Positions 16,617 to 26,628 are shown, numbered from the stretch's first letter. The stretch is DNA of 64,000 nt from Methanobacteriota archaeon (GCA_029556335.1 JAKQFA010000006.1:124001-188000); one strand, 5' to 3'. Notes: generated by a model from the letters alone, not told the origin. Made by a program: numbers and translations.

Positions 16617-17917
16617 TGGGAGAATTAGCGCATGAAGCCCTACACAAGGCCCAGAAAGTTGTGAATGAGGCTGAAATCTATGTGGAAAGTGAAAAAAGCC
16701 TGGATATTGACATACAAAAGGATAAAGTGGGGTTTGCCAAGAAAGTGTACTCCCTGGGGATCGGTGTAAGGGTTATTACCCAGGGAAGGATGGGCTTTGC
16801 CTACACCACCAACCTGGAGTTGATGGATGAAACGATCCAGAAAGCAGTAGACAGTGCCCGGGCTAATCTCCCTGATGAAAACTTCAAATTCGCCTCTTTT
16901 TGCAGCTATCCTGAAGTCCAAGGCCTGTATGATAAGCGGGCTGAATATTCAGATGTGGAAGAGGCTGTTGATTTCGGTAAACTTCTAGTAGCCACGGTCC
17001 ATGAAGAGGGATGTCAGCCCACCTCAGGTGGTTATGCATTGGGCATTAAAGAGAGTGTGTTGTTAAATTCTCAGGGTGTTGAGTGTAAAAATTCAACTAC
17101 CATGTTCTCTGGTTTCATATCAGTCAATGCCCAGGATGGGGAAGGGGTTTCCACAGCACACGAGTCCCACTCTTCCTGCCAGATGGATCTGGATCCAGAA
17201 AAAATTGCAAAAAAGGCTTGCAGGATAGCGTTGGATTCCAGGGGTGGCGGACCAGTGGAAACTGGAAACATGATGGTGGTGCTGGATCATCAAGCCGCTG
17301 CTGGACTTCTTTCCACCTTCACCCAAGCCATCAACGGTGACAACGTTCAAAGAGGACGTTCCATCTACGCAGGGAAGGAGGGTGAACAGGTGGCTGCAAA
17401 GGAACTCTCCATCTACGATGATGGTACAATTAAGGGAGGACTTTATTCTGCCTGTGGAGATGGAGAGGGAACACCTAGCCAGAAAACAACCATAATCAAG
17501 GATGGAATTCTCCAACATTTTATCTACGATATCTACACGGCCCAAAAAGGAAATATAGAGAGTACTGGTAATGGGATGAGGGCTTCCTATGCTGATATGC
17601 CTTCAGTCAATCTAAGCAACTTGGAGATTGAATTCGAAAACTACCATGACCTATCTGATGTTAGAGGGGGTTTTATGGTTACAGATGTACTGGGAGCACA
17701 CACTGCCAACCCCATATCCGGCGATTTTTCGGTGGAGGTCATGAATGCTTTTCTAATTATTAATGGGGAGATAAAAAGACCCGTGAAGAAGGCTATGATT
17801 TCGGGTAATATATTTGAAATCTTACAGGGCCTAAAAGGATTATCTGGCGAAAAAAGGCAACTTGGCCCCTTCATCATTCCCCGGTTAGTATGTTCCAGCC
17901 TACGGGTGGTAGGGTAG
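16613..17917 (+). CDS. TldD/PmbA family protein, TldE (PmbA) type
   Basis: 434 residues. TldD and TldE form a heterodimeric metalloprotease known in bacteria for trimming peptides such as microcin B17; archaea hold homologues of uncertain substrate. The N-terminal domain shows AEIYVESEKSLDIDIQK and GIGVRVITQGRMGFAYT; the C-terminal domain contains GGPVETGNMMVVLDHQAAAGLL and IESTGNGMRASYADMPSVNL. No HExxxH zinc motif is present, which marks the TldE/PmbA subunit rather than TldD. Overlaps the upstream phosphatase gene by 4 nt; co-translation likely. Confidence 0.9.
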   Translation: MMGELAHEALHKAQKVVNEAEIYVESEKSLDIDIQKDKVGFAKKVYSLGIGVRVITQGRMGFAYTTNLELMDETIQKAVDSARANLPDENFKFASFCSYPEVQGLYDKRAEYSDVEEAVDFGKLLVATVHEEGCQPTSGGYALGIKESVLLNSQGVECKNSTTMFSGFISVNAQDGEGVSTAHESHSSCQMDLDPEKIAKKACRIALDSRGGGPVETGNMMVVLDHQAAAGLLSTFTQAINGDNVQRGRSIYAGKEGEQVAAKELSIYDDGTIKGGLYSACGDGEGTPSQKTTIIKDGILQHFIYDIYTAQKGNIESTGNGMRASYADMPSVNLSNLEIEFENYHDLSDVRGGFMVTDVLGAHTANPISGDFSVEVMNAFLIINGEIKRPVKKAMISGNIFEILQGLKGLSGEKRQLGPFIIPRLVCSSLRVVG

Positions 17918-17934
17918 CCCAATAAGAGGTTACT

Positions 17935-18939
17935 ATGATGGTTGATTCCCTTAAAACATATTATGAAGTTAGTCTGAACAAAAGAGAATCAAAATGTAAA
18001 ATTGCCTCCCAGACTTCGGCCACCAATTCAGAAACTCTAAAAAGTTTATGGAACGAGCATCAAAAAGTTTTAAAGCGAATGAAAAATGGTAATTCTTCTC
18101 CTGAGGCCTGTTTGGATTTTTCTTTCATGGATCTTAAAATCAAAATTGCCAGGATATTATTCACTGAATGCGTGTTCTGCCCCTGGAAGTGCCGGGTTGA
18201 TCGGAGATTTGAAGTTGGGGTCTGTGGAGTGACAAAGTCAGGTGTAGCCTCTGAATTCCTGCACCTTGGAGAGGAAGCTCCTTTGATTCCCAGTCACACA
18301 ATATTTTTTGCTGGTTGCAATTTAAATTGTGTTTACTGTCAGAACTGGGATATAAGTCAAAATCCACAATTAGGGATGTATATTCGTCCGTCTAATTTGG
18401 CTAGGAGAATCGATCAGCGCCGAAGGGATGGTTCAAGAAATGTGAATTTTGTGGGAGGCGATCCAACTCCCAACCTGCACTACGTTTTAAAGACCATGCA
18501 CTTAACTACCATGAATGTTCCTGTGGTTTGGAATAGCAACATGTATCTCTCCTGGGAGTCCATGCAACTTTTGGAAGGCTTTGTAGACTTGTACTTGACG
18601 GATTTCAAATATGGGAATGATGAATGTGCCCGAAAACTTTCAGGTATTTCCAATTACATGAAGGTGGTGGGAACCAACCATAAATGGGCCAACAAGGCAG
18701 GGGATATGATAATCCGGCACCTGGTTCTTCCTGATCACGGGGTGTGTTGTTCGTTACCACTGATGCACTGGATATACGAAAATTTAGGTGAAGAGGTGGT
18801 CATTAATATCATGGGCCAGTACCAGCCCCAATACCATGCCTTTCGCTATAATGATATATCCCGACCAACTTCTTCATTAGAAGTTGAGAAGGTGGTGGAT
18901 TATGCCAAAGACCTAGGCTTTATAAATATCATAAGATAA
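17935..18939 (+). CDS. radical SAM protein, PflA-like (COG1313 type)
   Basis: 334 residues. The radical SAM cluster motif CNLNCVYCQNWDIS (CxxxCxxC) lies at about residues 124-138; an extra cysteine set in the preceding region, ECVFCPWKCRVDRRFEVGVCG, resembles the pre-motif cysteines of the COG1313 PflX family. FVGGDPTPNLHYVL contains the GGEP-like SAM-binding block. Substrate unknown. The start ATG is preceded by GAGG. It follows pmbA by 17 nt and precedes a zinc-ribbon membrane protein by 28 nt. Confidence 0.88.
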   Translation: MMVDSLKTYYEVSLNKRESKCKIASQTSATNSETLKSLWNEHQKVLKRMKNGNSSPEACLDFSFMDLKIKIARILFTECVFCPWKCRVDRRFEVGVCGVTKSGVASEFLHLGEEAPLIPSHTIFFAGCNLNCVYCQNWDISQNPQLGMYIRPSNLARRIDQRRRDGSRNVNFVGGDPTPNLHYVLKTMHLTTMNVPVVWNSNMYLSWESMQLLEGFVDLYLTDFKYGNDECARKLSGISNYMKVVGTNHKWANKAGDMIIRHLVLPDHGVCCSLPLMHWIYENLGEEVVINIMGQYQPQYHAFRYNDISRPTSSLEVEKVVDYAKDLGFINIIR

Positions 18940-18967
18940 CATAGGGAGTAAAGGGAGTCGTAGCTAA

Positions 18968-19375
18968 ATGAGATGCCTTAACTGTGGTGGAGAAATCAAG
19001 CCAGAAGATATTTACTGTAATCACTGTGGAATGGAATTATCTGGCCGGAAAAATAAATCACGGGAAAGGAAAAGAAGGCCCATCCCGGATAAAGGGGCTT
19101 ATAAACCCCTCCAGAACAAATTTATGCGGGGAGAGTATCAGGAACACCAGGAAGAACAATATCCTGATGATCACTATTACAATCCACAAGAAGCCTACGA
19201 TTATGGTGACTATCCTGACGAATTTTATGGAGAACAAGCCGAAGTGGATGGGGGAAAAAATTCCATCTGGGGAACCTTAATTCTGTTCATGGTCCTGGCT
19301 CTGGTTGTGGGATTTGTGGTGGGTTTACTGATATTCACCAGTGGCTCCCAGAATATTCTATCTATAGGGGTCTAA
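18968..19375 (+). CDS. zinc-ribbon membrane-anchored protein
   Basis: 135 residues: an N-terminal zinc ribbon (MRCLNCGGEIKPEDIYCNHCG), a long polar middle rich in Tyr, Asp, Glu and Gln (about residues 50-95), and one C-terminal transmembrane segment (LILFMVLALVVGFVVGLLIF). The ribbon would lie in the cytoplasm if the tail faces out. The family is widespread in archaea with no defined role. A GGGAG site lies upstream of the ATG. Last gene of the hypD to radical-SAM run, facing the marker 16 gene. Confidence 0.8.
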   Translation: MRCLNCGGEIKPEDIYCNHCGMELSGRKNKSRERKRRPIPDKGAYKPLQNKFMRGEYQEHQEEQYPDDHYYNPQEAYDYGDYPDEFYGEQAEVDGGKNSIWGTLILFMVLALVVGFVVGLLIFTSGSQNILSIGV

Positions 19376-19392
19376 AAAGTATTAACCATAGA

Positions 19393-20646
19393 CTACCACC
19401 TAAGACTAAATTCTCCCTTAATAATCCTGTTTTTAAGTTCTTCTGCCAGTTCTCTGGCACGTTTAAGGTCTGATTGGCGGCAGGTCACTGGTATCTCCAT
19501 TACTTCACCATCACAGTCCATTTTCACTTGTCCGGTGTTCATGCGAAAGATCTGATAGGGACAGGCAAAACTGCACATGCCGCACCCGAAACATTGTTGC
19601 ATGTTCAGGTAATTATTTTTAAATGCTCCAGTTGGGCATCGTTCTTCCACCAGACACTCCTGACAGCGTCGGCAATCCTCTTCCCTGTACTGGGGCCTTT
19701 CATCAACATCATTCCACACCGCCCCGTAATCAGTTTCAGATAAAACACTGTGTCTTCCTCTTATATCGGCAATGGGAAGTTTGATATCTTCATGTTTCAC
19801 GAAGGTTCTTTTTAGTATGGATTCATCCAGGATGGGAATGGCCGTGGCTACGCTGTTGTAGACTTCGGGACCAGCACCAGTGAGATAACCACCCAGATAG
19901 TGGGAGTCCATTTCGCGCATATCAGCAGTTAGCATCATGTTTGGTTTGCTTGGTGTGCTTCTGGTGCCCTGTCCGATAAAAATACCCTCAGAACTGTTGA
20001 GAAGTACTTTAGCACCTTTTTTTAGGGTATTCAGTTCTGGATCATTCTGTAGTGGGTTTAATTCCCCACAACCAGAAAAAGAAAGTCCTTTAAGTGGTCC
20101 TAACATGTCCACTGCGTTAAATATGGATGAAATAGGTTGGGATGTAGGGTTTACAAAGGCAGTGTAGTTTTTGAAGGCAAATCTTGTTCCCAATAATTGA
20201 GCAGTACCAAAATCTTCCAGGGTAGCTGGAGTTCTTAGCACGTTACCTTCGGATGATTCTACCTCAACTTCAATCTCTTTACCCTTCACCAGATCCTTGA
20301 AAAGAAATCCTCCGCCATAATCGGGATCATTTAAGCTATATGCCGTTCCATAAACGATCAGATCAACTGATCCCAACCATTCATTGGGACAAGGCCCGGG
20401 AATTCCAGGTATACCATTTAATAGGATGTGTCGGGCCTTCTTAAATGATCCTGGCTCGGCCACGGGCAGATGGAAAATGCCCATAGTTCCGGACATAACA
20501 CCACAAGTGCCGGTGGTTATCACATCCACATCAGTTGTGCTTAATTTTTCCCCATTTAAGGCCATTTTTGTAATTTCTTCGGCAGTTAAGACCGTAGCTT
20601 CACCATTTTCTATTTTGGCCTCAATTTCTTGGATGGTGCGTTTCAT
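19393..20646 (-). CDS. methanogenesis marker 16 metalloprotein (DUF39 plus ferredoxin domain)
   Basis: 417 residues: a DUF39 (COG1900) domain over about residues 1-320, with TGTCGVMSGTMGIFHLPVAEPGSF and SFSGCGELNPLQNDP, followed by an 8-cysteine ferredoxin domain (CRRCQECLVEERCPTG, then CFGCGMCSFACP). The family is found only in methanogens. Related DUF39 proteins (MA1821) act in forming homocysteine from aspartate semialdehyde and sulfide, so sulfur incorporation is a plausible role. The start has GAGGGG 6 nt upstream. Converges with the zinc-ribbon membrane gene. Confidence 0.9.
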   Translation of the reverse strand: MKRTIQEIEAKIENGEATVLTAEEITKMALNGEKLSTTDVDVITTGTCGVMSGTMGIFHLPVAEPGSFKKARHILLNGIPGIPGPCPNEWLGSVDLIVYGTAYSLNDPDYGGGFLFKDLVKGKEIEVEVESSEGNVLRTPATLEDFGTAQLLGTRFAFKNYTAFVNPTSQPISSIFNAVDMLGPLKGLSFSGCGELNPLQNDPELNTLKKGAKVLLNSSEGIFIGQGTRSTPSKPNMMLTADMREMDSHYLGGYLTGAGPEVYNSVATAIPILDESILKRTFVKHEDIKLPIADIRGRHSVLSETDYGAVWNDVDERPQYREEDCRRCQECLVEERCPTGAFKNNYLNMQQCFGCGMCSFACPYQIFRMNTGQVKMDCDGEVMEIPVTCRQSDLKRARELAEELKNRIIKGEFSLRW

Positions 20647-20720
20647 ATTAGCCCCCTCTTTTATCCATGCCCACTAAACTACACTGACTATCTAAAAAAA
20701 GCCTATACCAGAAGTATGGG

Positions 20721-23450
20721 TTAAATAAACCCATTAAGGCTTTTTTGGGATAATCTGCTCTTTATATCATTGTAAACAAATTTCAGAGCTTCATTTATCT
20801 TTTCAGGATGACGTCCGGCTCCCTGGGCTAGTTGTGGCTTACCTCCACCACCTCCGCCTAACACACCAGCGGCTCCCTTAATGATTTCATTAATTTTAAT
20901 ACCGTGCTCCAGGGCTTTTGGAGAAACGGCTCCCACTATTTTGCCTTCCGGATTTCCGAGAACAGCTATATCTACATCTTCTTTTTCAACTAACTCAGTG
21001 ACGATTTTGACTAATTCCACCATTTCTGCGTCGATGGTGTCCCGGATCAAATTAAGTCCACCGATTTTTTCGGAATTTTTTGCCATTTTTTCCTTTTTAA
21101 GAGCAGCTACCTGTCCCTGCAGACGTTTTATTTCATTCCTAAAGGCTTTCCACTCGGTGAAAAACCGTTCTGCAGTTGTGGGGAGCTGATCAGGAGTCAC
21201 CTTAAACACCGCAGCGCTGTCCCGAAGTTGGGCTTCACTCTCCTGCAGGGCTTCAACAGCGGCGCTGCCTGCTGAAAACTCGAGACGTTCAACTCCGTCC
21301 TGTATGCGTTCGGTCCGGTTGATCTTGACCAAGCCAATGTCTCCAGTTTGATTCACATGAGTTCCGCCACAAGCCTGCACGTCGATCCCGGGAATCTGCA
21401 CCACCCTTATCCTAGAACCTGGAACCACGCCCCCTTGGTACAGGATAAAGCCATAAGTCTTTTCCGCTTCGGTGCGCTCCATCCAAGTAGTTTTAACCTC
21501 CCAGTTTTCCATTACCCACTGGTTGGCCAGAAGTTCGATCCACTGCAACTCTTCGGCATTTATCCGTTTGTAGTGGGAAAGGTCGATTCGGGATTTTTTT
21601 ATTCCCTTCTGGGCCCCAGCTTGCCAGATATGGTCTCCCAGTATCTGTCGGGCAGCAGCCACTATTAGGTGGGTGGCGGTGTGGTTACGGGCCAGGGCCA
21701 GGCGACGGTCCCAGTCTACCATACCTTTAACACTCATCCCTGGTTTAGGATCAACTTGCATGAGACTTTCAGGATGCACATGATGCAGTACCACTGTATC
21801 CACATTTTCTGTATGCGAAACCTTCAACCTTTCTCCTTTTACTTCCAGATAACCAATATCCGATGGTTGACCACCTCCCTCAGGATAGAAAAGTGTCTGG
21901 TCCAGGATGATCCCGTTTTCATGTATTCCCAGTATCTGGGCCTGGAACTCTTTATCCTCTGGCATATCATAGAATAGAAGATCCGTACCTGGATAGTCCA
22001 GTTTAAAGTAAATTTCATCTTCAGGAGCTTCTTGGGAGTGTTCCTCAGCTACTAGTGTGTAGAAATTGTCTGGTATAGTCACTGGGAAGCTTTCCCTAAG
22101 GGCCAGTTCCTCCACGGTTTCAGGTGGTATTCCATGGGAATCATAAAGTTTGATAAGCATATCCATAGGCATATCATCTTTATTCTCTTTTTTAAGATAT
22201 TCAATACTCTTTTTAACCATCTGTTTTCCCTTGCGGATGGTTTTATGGTAGCGTTTCTCTTCCAGATCCATAACCCGGAGAACATGCTCCTGGTGGTTCC
22301 GTATTTCAGGGTAGGTCTGGGAGAGGAAGTCCATTTGGATCTCCATTACTTCCCGTAGTGATTGTTTCAATCCCAACTCTTTCATGAAACGTATGGTGCG
22401 GCGCAATACCAGTCGGGCCAGGTATCCCTCTTTGACGTTGGAAGGTATTACTCCATCGGCCAACATGAAACCTAAACAGCGGGTGTGGTCTGCTATAATG
22501 TAAATAGCCTCTATTGGTCGTGTGGATCGGATGAGTTCATCCAGGGGTATTCCTAGACGATCAGCCACCCTCTGTCGTAGGATTTTAAGGTCAGCTAGAT
22601 CCTCAATGTCCATCATACCAGCCACTTGAGCATTTTCTGATAGTATGCTTTCATCAAATTCTACCCCGGCCATTTCCTTCAGTTGGTCTATTACCGGACC
22701 AAAAGAGGCATCATAGGCAGTGGGTGTGCCCTGGGATATCCAGGCGAAGCGTTCCAACCCGTAACCAGTGTCCACAATTTTAAGAGGAATCTCTTCCTTC
22801 TCTCCCCCCGGCAGAGTGCGGTACTGTATGAATACCAGGGTGGCCAGTTCCACTCCTCGGACACAAACCTCGTAACAGGGGCCGGCGTTACCCCCTCCCT
22901 CCCACCAGGACTCGATGAAGGTTATTTCCTCAGTATTTATGCCTAAATGAGCTATGAAGTCATGGCAATATTTAACAGTCTCATCTTGCCAGTAAATATT
23001 ATTTTCAAGAGAATTAAAAGCATGATGCCCCCCCATGGTAAAGCAGGTCATGTGCCGGCCAGTCCGTCCCACGTTATCCACATCGTTGAGACGAATAGAA
23101 GGCTGGGCAACCACCAGGGGATTGGCTGGGGGTTCCACCAAGCCACTGGTTACCCAGGGTTGGAAGTTGTAGATGGATGCACCCACTAGGAAAACATCGT
23201 CACGCCATCTCTTGGCCAGCACTGGGTAACGTCGGATGGGAGTGTGTCCTCTGTCTTTAAAAAAACGCGTGAAAATATCTTGAATCGAGAAAAGATCATA
23301 TTTTTGACTGGTAGCAGGATCCCCAATAAATGAGTACTCATCACAGGGGGCGTCTCCACACGTTTCACGATTTCCAATAGACCAAAAATAGTTACCACAA
23401 GTTTTACAAGTTTTCTTGGTGTATCCAAGTTCTTTCAACTGTTGGGACAT
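20721..23450 (-). CDS. alaS: alanyl-tRNA synthetase
   Basis: Charges tRNA-Ala; about 909 residues, normal for archaeal AlaRS. An N-terminal zinc-knuckle-like block CKTCGNYFW...CGDAPCDEYSFIGDP is typical of archaeal enzymes. The class II core includes WRDDVFLVGASIYNFQPWV and IEAIYIIADHTRCLGFMLADGVIPSN. The editing domain has HTATHLIVAAARQIL and CGGTH; the C-terminal domain has the glycine-rich GVLGGGGGGKP. Met at 23450 is favoured; a start three codons upstream is also possible. Last gene of the long minus-strand information block starting at ftsZ or secE. Confidence 0.97.
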   Translation of the reverse strand: MSQQLKELGYTKKTCKTCGNYFWSIGNRETCGDAPCDEYSFIGDPATSQKYDLFSIQDIFTRFFKDRGHTPIRRYPVLAKRWRDDVFLVGASIYNFQPWVTSGLVEPPANPLVVAQPSIRLNDVDNVGRTGRHMTCFTMGGHHAFNSLENNIYWQDETVKYCHDFIAHLGINTEEITFIESWWEGGGNAGPCYEVCVRGVELATLVFIQYRTLPGGEKEEIPLKIVDTGYGLERFAWISQGTPTAYDASFGPVIDQLKEMAGVEFDESILSENAQVAGMMDIEDLADLKILRQRVADRLGIPLDELIRSTRPIEAIYIIADHTRCLGFMLADGVIPSNVKEGYLARLVLRRTIRFMKELGLKQSLREVMEIQMDFLSQTYPEIRNHQEHVLRVMDLEEKRYHKTIRKGKQMVKKSIEYLKKENKDDMPMDMLIKLYDSHGIPPETVEELALRESFPVTIPDNFYTLVAEEHSQEAPEDEIYFKLDYPGTDLLFYDMPEDKEFQAQILGIHENGIILDQTLFYPEGGGQPSDIGYLEVKGERLKVSHTENVDTVVLHHVHPESLMQVDPKPGMSVKGMVDWDRRLALARNHTATHLIVAAARQILGDHIWQAGAQKGIKKSRIDLSHYKRINAEELQWIELLANQWVMENWEVKTTWMERTEAEKTYGFILYQGGVVPGSRIRVVQIPGIDVQACGGTHVNQTGDIGLVKINRTERIQDGVERLEFSAGSAAVEALQESEAQLRDSAAVFKVTPDQLPTTAERFFTEWKAFRNEIKRLQGQVAALKKEKMAKNSEKIGGLNLIRDTIDAEMVELVKIVTELVEKEDVDIAVLGNPEGKIVGAVSPKALEHGIKINEIIKGAAGVLGGGGGGKPQLAQGAGRHPEKINEALKFVYNDIKSRLSQKSLNGFI

Positions 23451-23612
23451 GATAATCATCGATGAAATTTTTAAAAAAACTTACAATTATATCCCTGGAT
23501 TTGATCAGCATTAACTAAGTATTTATCTTTTGATCAGAAGGGGGAATGAATTTAAAAGAAAAAAGAAGTAAAAAAAAGTCAAAGTAGAAGCGCCTTGACT
23601 TAGGAAGAGAAT

Positions 23613-23921
23613 CTATCCGAAGAGAGCACCGAGGCCGGCAGCAGCTTCTTCTTCTTTTTCCTCTTCTTCTTCCTCTTCTTCTTCAACTTCAGTCTCTTCA
23701 GCTTCAGCTGGGGCAGCTGCAGCAGCTGCAGGTGCAGCAGCCGACACTGCGGTTTTTTCCATAGCTTCTTCTATGTCTACATCCTCTAATGCGGCGATGA
23801 GGGCTTTAACCCTGGCTTCGTCCACTTCGGACCCGGCTGCTTCTAAAACTTTCTTCACATTATCTTCGTTTACGTCCTGATTTGCAGAGTGTAGTAACAT
23901 TGCTGCGTATATGTATTCCAT
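23613..23921 (-). CDS. rpl12: 50S ribosomal protein P1 (archaeal L12)
   Basis: 102 residues. The N-terminal dimerisation region MEYIYAAMLLHSANQDVNEDNV is followed by an Ala-rich hinge, a run of glutamates and the conserved tail AAAGLGALFG that recruits translation factors. Perfect GGTGA lies 4-5 nt before the ATG. It is the distal stalk protein, bound in several copies to P0, whose gene is directly upstream. Confidence 0.96.
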   Translation of the reverse strand: MEYIYAAMLLHSANQDVNEDNVKKVLEAAGSEVDEARVKALIAALEDVDIEEAMEKTAVSAAAPAAAAAAPAEAEETEVEEEEEEEEEKEEEAAAGLGALFG

Positions 23922-23955
23922 GAAATCACCTCGAATTTCTAAATTTTGTTAATAA

Positions 23956-24963
23956 TTATCCGAAGAGGGCTCCCAGTCCAGCGGCTGCATCCTCTTCTTT
24001 TTCTTCTTCCTCTTCTTCTTCCTCTATTTCTTCTTCCTCTTCTTTATCCTGGGATACTGTGGTGGGCGCGGCCTTTGCGCTTATCTTCTTTTGAAGTTCG
24101 CTGTCCAGAGCATCACCATCCTTGGCAGATAACTCGGATGCCAAGGCCAGCATCTGGGCGTAGGCTTTGGCCAGGATAATATCAGTGGTTTTGGTAGTTA
24201 ATATATCCGCATTCAGAGCCAGGTTCATGGACTGGCCGGCAGCTTTAGATATTAACAGAGGCAGGGACTCTTCGGTGAACACCACCGCATTCACGGCTAG
24301 ATTTATGGCCTGAGAGTAAACCCTTTGTATATCTTGGATGGTCTTATCCAAGTCAATGGTCAGAAGATCAGAGGTATAAACAGTATCGTCCTCATAAGCG
24401 GCTTGTAGGTCAATTCCCACTTCCATGGGATAGATTCCCAGTCGGGTGAGCATACTTGCCACATCACTTGAGATTTCTTCTCCCTCGGCAACTATGGTTT
24501 TATCTTCGGTAATAACTATTTTACCCTTTTCGATCTTGGCTGGAATTCCTATCTTCTGCAACTCCCCCAGCACAGGTCCAGGTAGGAACGAAGTATCCCC
24601 CTCGGGCACCACTATATCTGCAGTGGCTATGCTTCCTGCTCGGGCAGGAGCCGGGGTCTTACTATCTTCCAGTATCTTGTACAGTTTGAAGGGGTTCATG
24701 TCTGTGAAGATCATGGCTGGCTGTCCGGCCATGAAGTCAGACAAAGCCTTTATATTATTCTTCTGGGACTGATTCAGAGCCAGATTCATCAAATTTATCC
24801 GGGACATCTTCAGCTGAGCATTGCCCCGCAGGGCCTCCCTCATTTTCTGCATCTGAGGGGCGGGTATATCCGCTAGATCAGCTATTCCCACCACCGGATG
24901 ACTATCGATGAGGTTCTGAAGATTTTTTACTTCATCCTTTTTCCACTGTGCAACGTGTGCCAT
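23956..24963 (-). CDS. rpl10: 50S ribosomal protein P0 (acidic L10)
   Basis: 335 residues: the rRNA-binding N-terminal domain (MAHVAQWKKDEVKNLQNL, VVGIADLADIPAPQMQKMR), a middle insertion domain, C-terminal helices that hold P1 dimers, and the acidic tail ending AAGLGALFG, identical to that of P1. Forms the base of the stalk. Its ATG overlaps the L1 stop codon by one base (TAATG), so translation is coupled. Confidence 0.96.
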   Translation of the reverse strand: MAHVAQWKKDEVKNLQNLIDSHPVVGIADLADIPAPQMQKMREALRGNAQLKMSRINLMNLALNQSQKNNIKALSDFMAGQPAMIFTDMNPFKLYKILEDSKTPAPARAGSIATADIVVPEGDTSFLPGPVLGELQKIGIPAKIEKGKIVITEDKTIVAEGEEISSDVASMLTRLGIYPMEVGIDLQAAYEDDTVYTSDLLTIDLDKTIQDIQRVYSQAINLAVNAVVFTEESLPLLISKAAGQSMNLALNADILTTKTTDIILAKAYAQMLALASELSAKDGDALDSELQKKISAKAAPTTVSQDKEEEEEIEEEEEEEEKEEDAAAGLGALFG

Positions 24964-25601
24964 TAGATCACCCTCATTACTGGCCCCATGGTGGTTTTCA
25001 CGTACATGGACTTGATCTGGTTTCGTCCTTTCTCCAGTTTCTGGTCCAGTACACCCAGCACAACTTCAATGTTATCGGCAATTTCTTCATCTCCCATCTC
25101 CTGGGAGCCTACTAGAGTTTGCACCACTGGTTGATCCTTCATTCTCACCTTTACGGTGCCTCTCAGTTTCTCCATAAGGGGTTCAGGCTTAGCTGAAGCT
25201 GGAACTGGTTTGGGCATTTTCTTCCGGGGCCCTAAAACAGGTCCCAAGAACCTACCAACCAGGGGCATCATATCTGCTTGGGCCACGAAGAAATCATGAC
25301 GGTTAGCAATCTTTTTTGCCTCTTTACGGTTCTTACCTAATTCTTCCAGTTCGGCCTTGTTGATCACCAGATCCGCCCCGGCATTTTTGGCCAGCAGGGC
25401 CAGTTCACCGTCGGCAATAAAGGCGATCTTAACCGGTTTTCCTCTTCCATTGGGGAGAAACACTTCTTCGTCTATGCGGTTATCTGGCTTTCTCACGTCT
25501 AAATCCTTGATGGTGATTACTACATCAACGGATTGTGTGAAGTTTCTCGGCTTTGCATCTTTTTTAGCCTTCTTCACCGCTTCTAAGATCTCTTGTTTCA
25601 T
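24963..25601 (-). CDS. rpl1: 50S ribosomal protein L1
   Basis: 212 residues with MKQEILEAVKKAKKDAKPRNFTQSVD, GADLVINKAELEELG, RHDFFVAQADMMPLVGRFLGPVLGPRKKMPKPV and NIKSMYVKTTMGPVMRV-type C-terminal block. It binds the L1 stalk of 23S rRNA. In Methanococcus species L1 represses its own operon by binding its mRNA (established for that genus); whether it does so here is open. Preceded by GAGG and 95 nt from L11. Confidence 0.96.
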   Translation of the reverse strand: MKQEILEAVKKAKKDAKPRNFTQSVDVVITIKDLDVRKPDNRIDEEVFLPNGRGKPVKIAFIADGELALLAKNAGADLVINKAELEELGKNRKEAKKIANRHDFFVAQADMMPLVGRFLGPVLGPRKKMPKPVPASAKPEPLMEKLRGTVKVRMKDQPVVQTLVGSQEMGDEEIADNIEVVLGVLDQKLEKGRNQIKSMYVKTTMGPVMRVI

Positions 25602-25696
25602 CCAATTCCTCCATGAACTTCTCGGGTGAAAAGTTCAACGTATTTCTGATGTGAATGCCATTTTCTTTCAATGTCTCATGTAATGATCAATGAAAT

Positions 25697-26185
25697 TTAC
25701 GATTCCTGCACCAATACACTGTCATAGATCCCTTCATCCACTTCTTTCTGGACTTCACGGGGATCTTTACCCTCTACGGTAATTCCCATGCTCACGCAGG
25801 TACCAATGATTTCCTTAGCCGCGTTTTTATAATTTGGTGACAGGAGGGCATCGAATTTCATTCGAGCAACCTTAAGGGCCTGTTCCATTTTAAGGTCAGC
25901 TACCTTTTCCAGCCCGGGATCCTGGGATCCTTTTTCAATTTTCAATTCATCCATGATCAGAGCGGTGGTGGGTGGTGTACCCACTTCTACTTTGAATTCC
26001 TTGGTAGCGGAGTCTACAATGATCTTCACTGGCACCTTCATACCATCAAAGTCTGCAGTTTTTTGGTTGATCTGTTCCACTACTTGCATCATATTGATGC
26101 CCAGGGGTCCAATAGCGGGACCTAAGGGTGGTCCTGGAGTGGCTTTTCCGCCGTCAATAAGAATTTCTACGGTTTCACTTGCCAT
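25697..26185 (-). CDS. rpl11: 50S ribosomal protein L11
   Basis: 162 residues, archaeal length with extra C-terminal sequence. Conserved: IDGGKATPGPPLGPAIGPLGINMMQVVEQINQKT and VGTPPTTALIMDE, then the rRNA-binding GTCVSMGITVEGKDPREV. Its ATG overlaps the spt5 stop by one base. Part of the GTPase-associated centre of the large subunit. Confidence 0.97.
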   Translation of the reverse strand: MASETVEILIDGGKATPGPPLGPAIGPLGINMMQVVEQINQKTADFDGMKVPVKIIVDSATKEFKVEVGTPPTTALIMDELKIEKGSQDPGLEKVADLKMEQALKVARMKFDALLSPNYKNAAKEIIGTCVSMGITVEGKDPREVQKEVDEGIYDSVLVQES

Positions 26186-26628
26186 TAGTCTGCCTCCTTC
26201 TGTATTAATCTTATTTGATCACCTTTAACAGTAACTGGGATGGGAACTGCTGCTTCAATCAGTTCCAGAACTACATCTTCTTTAGATTCATCTATTCTAA
26301 CTACTTTGGCCTTTTCTCCTTTAAAAGGCCCAGATATGAGTTCAACAATACTTCCCTTCTGGATGGAAGATAGTATAGGTTCGGGATTTAAAAAGTTTTT
26401 TATCTCAGTGTAGGGTATTTCGCCTTCGATGGAACCCTTCATATGGGGCACCTTGAAGACCGGGTTTTGCATATCCAGATTTGTGGAGGACTCCACCAGA
26501 ATGTATCCCCTGAGACTTTCTGGAACCAGTATAGAACTAACTCCAATCCCACTATTTTTAACGTTCCTGGCAATTACACGGGCCACGTTTTTTTCTTGAC
26601 CCACCAGGGTTCTTATTGCATAGATCAA
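26185..26628 (-). CDS. spt5: transcription elongation factor Spt5 (NusG homologue)
   Basis: About 147 residues: an NGN domain that clamps RNA polymerase (IYAIRTLVGQEKNVARVIA, VPESLRGYILVE) and a C-terminal KOW domain (VELISGPFKGEKAKVVRID). I choose the TTG at 26628, giving MIYAIRT like archaeal relatives; the open frame extends five codons upstream to another TTG. Lies between secE and L11, the conserved archaeal and bacterial order. Confidence 0.94.
   Translation of the reverse strand: MIYAIRTLVGQEKNVARVIARNVKNSGIGVSSILVPESLRGYILVESSTNLDMQNPVFKVPHMKGSIEGEIPYTEIKNFLNPEPILSSIQKGSIVELISGPFKGEKAKVVRIDESKEDVVLELIEAAVPIPVTVKGDQIRLIQKEAD

Noticed and set aside
23640..24060. similar Glu-rich repeats with identical ends in two adjacent genes, as a possible duplication
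   Set aside because: The shared acidic tail ending GLGALFG is a known property of stalk proteins P0 and P1.
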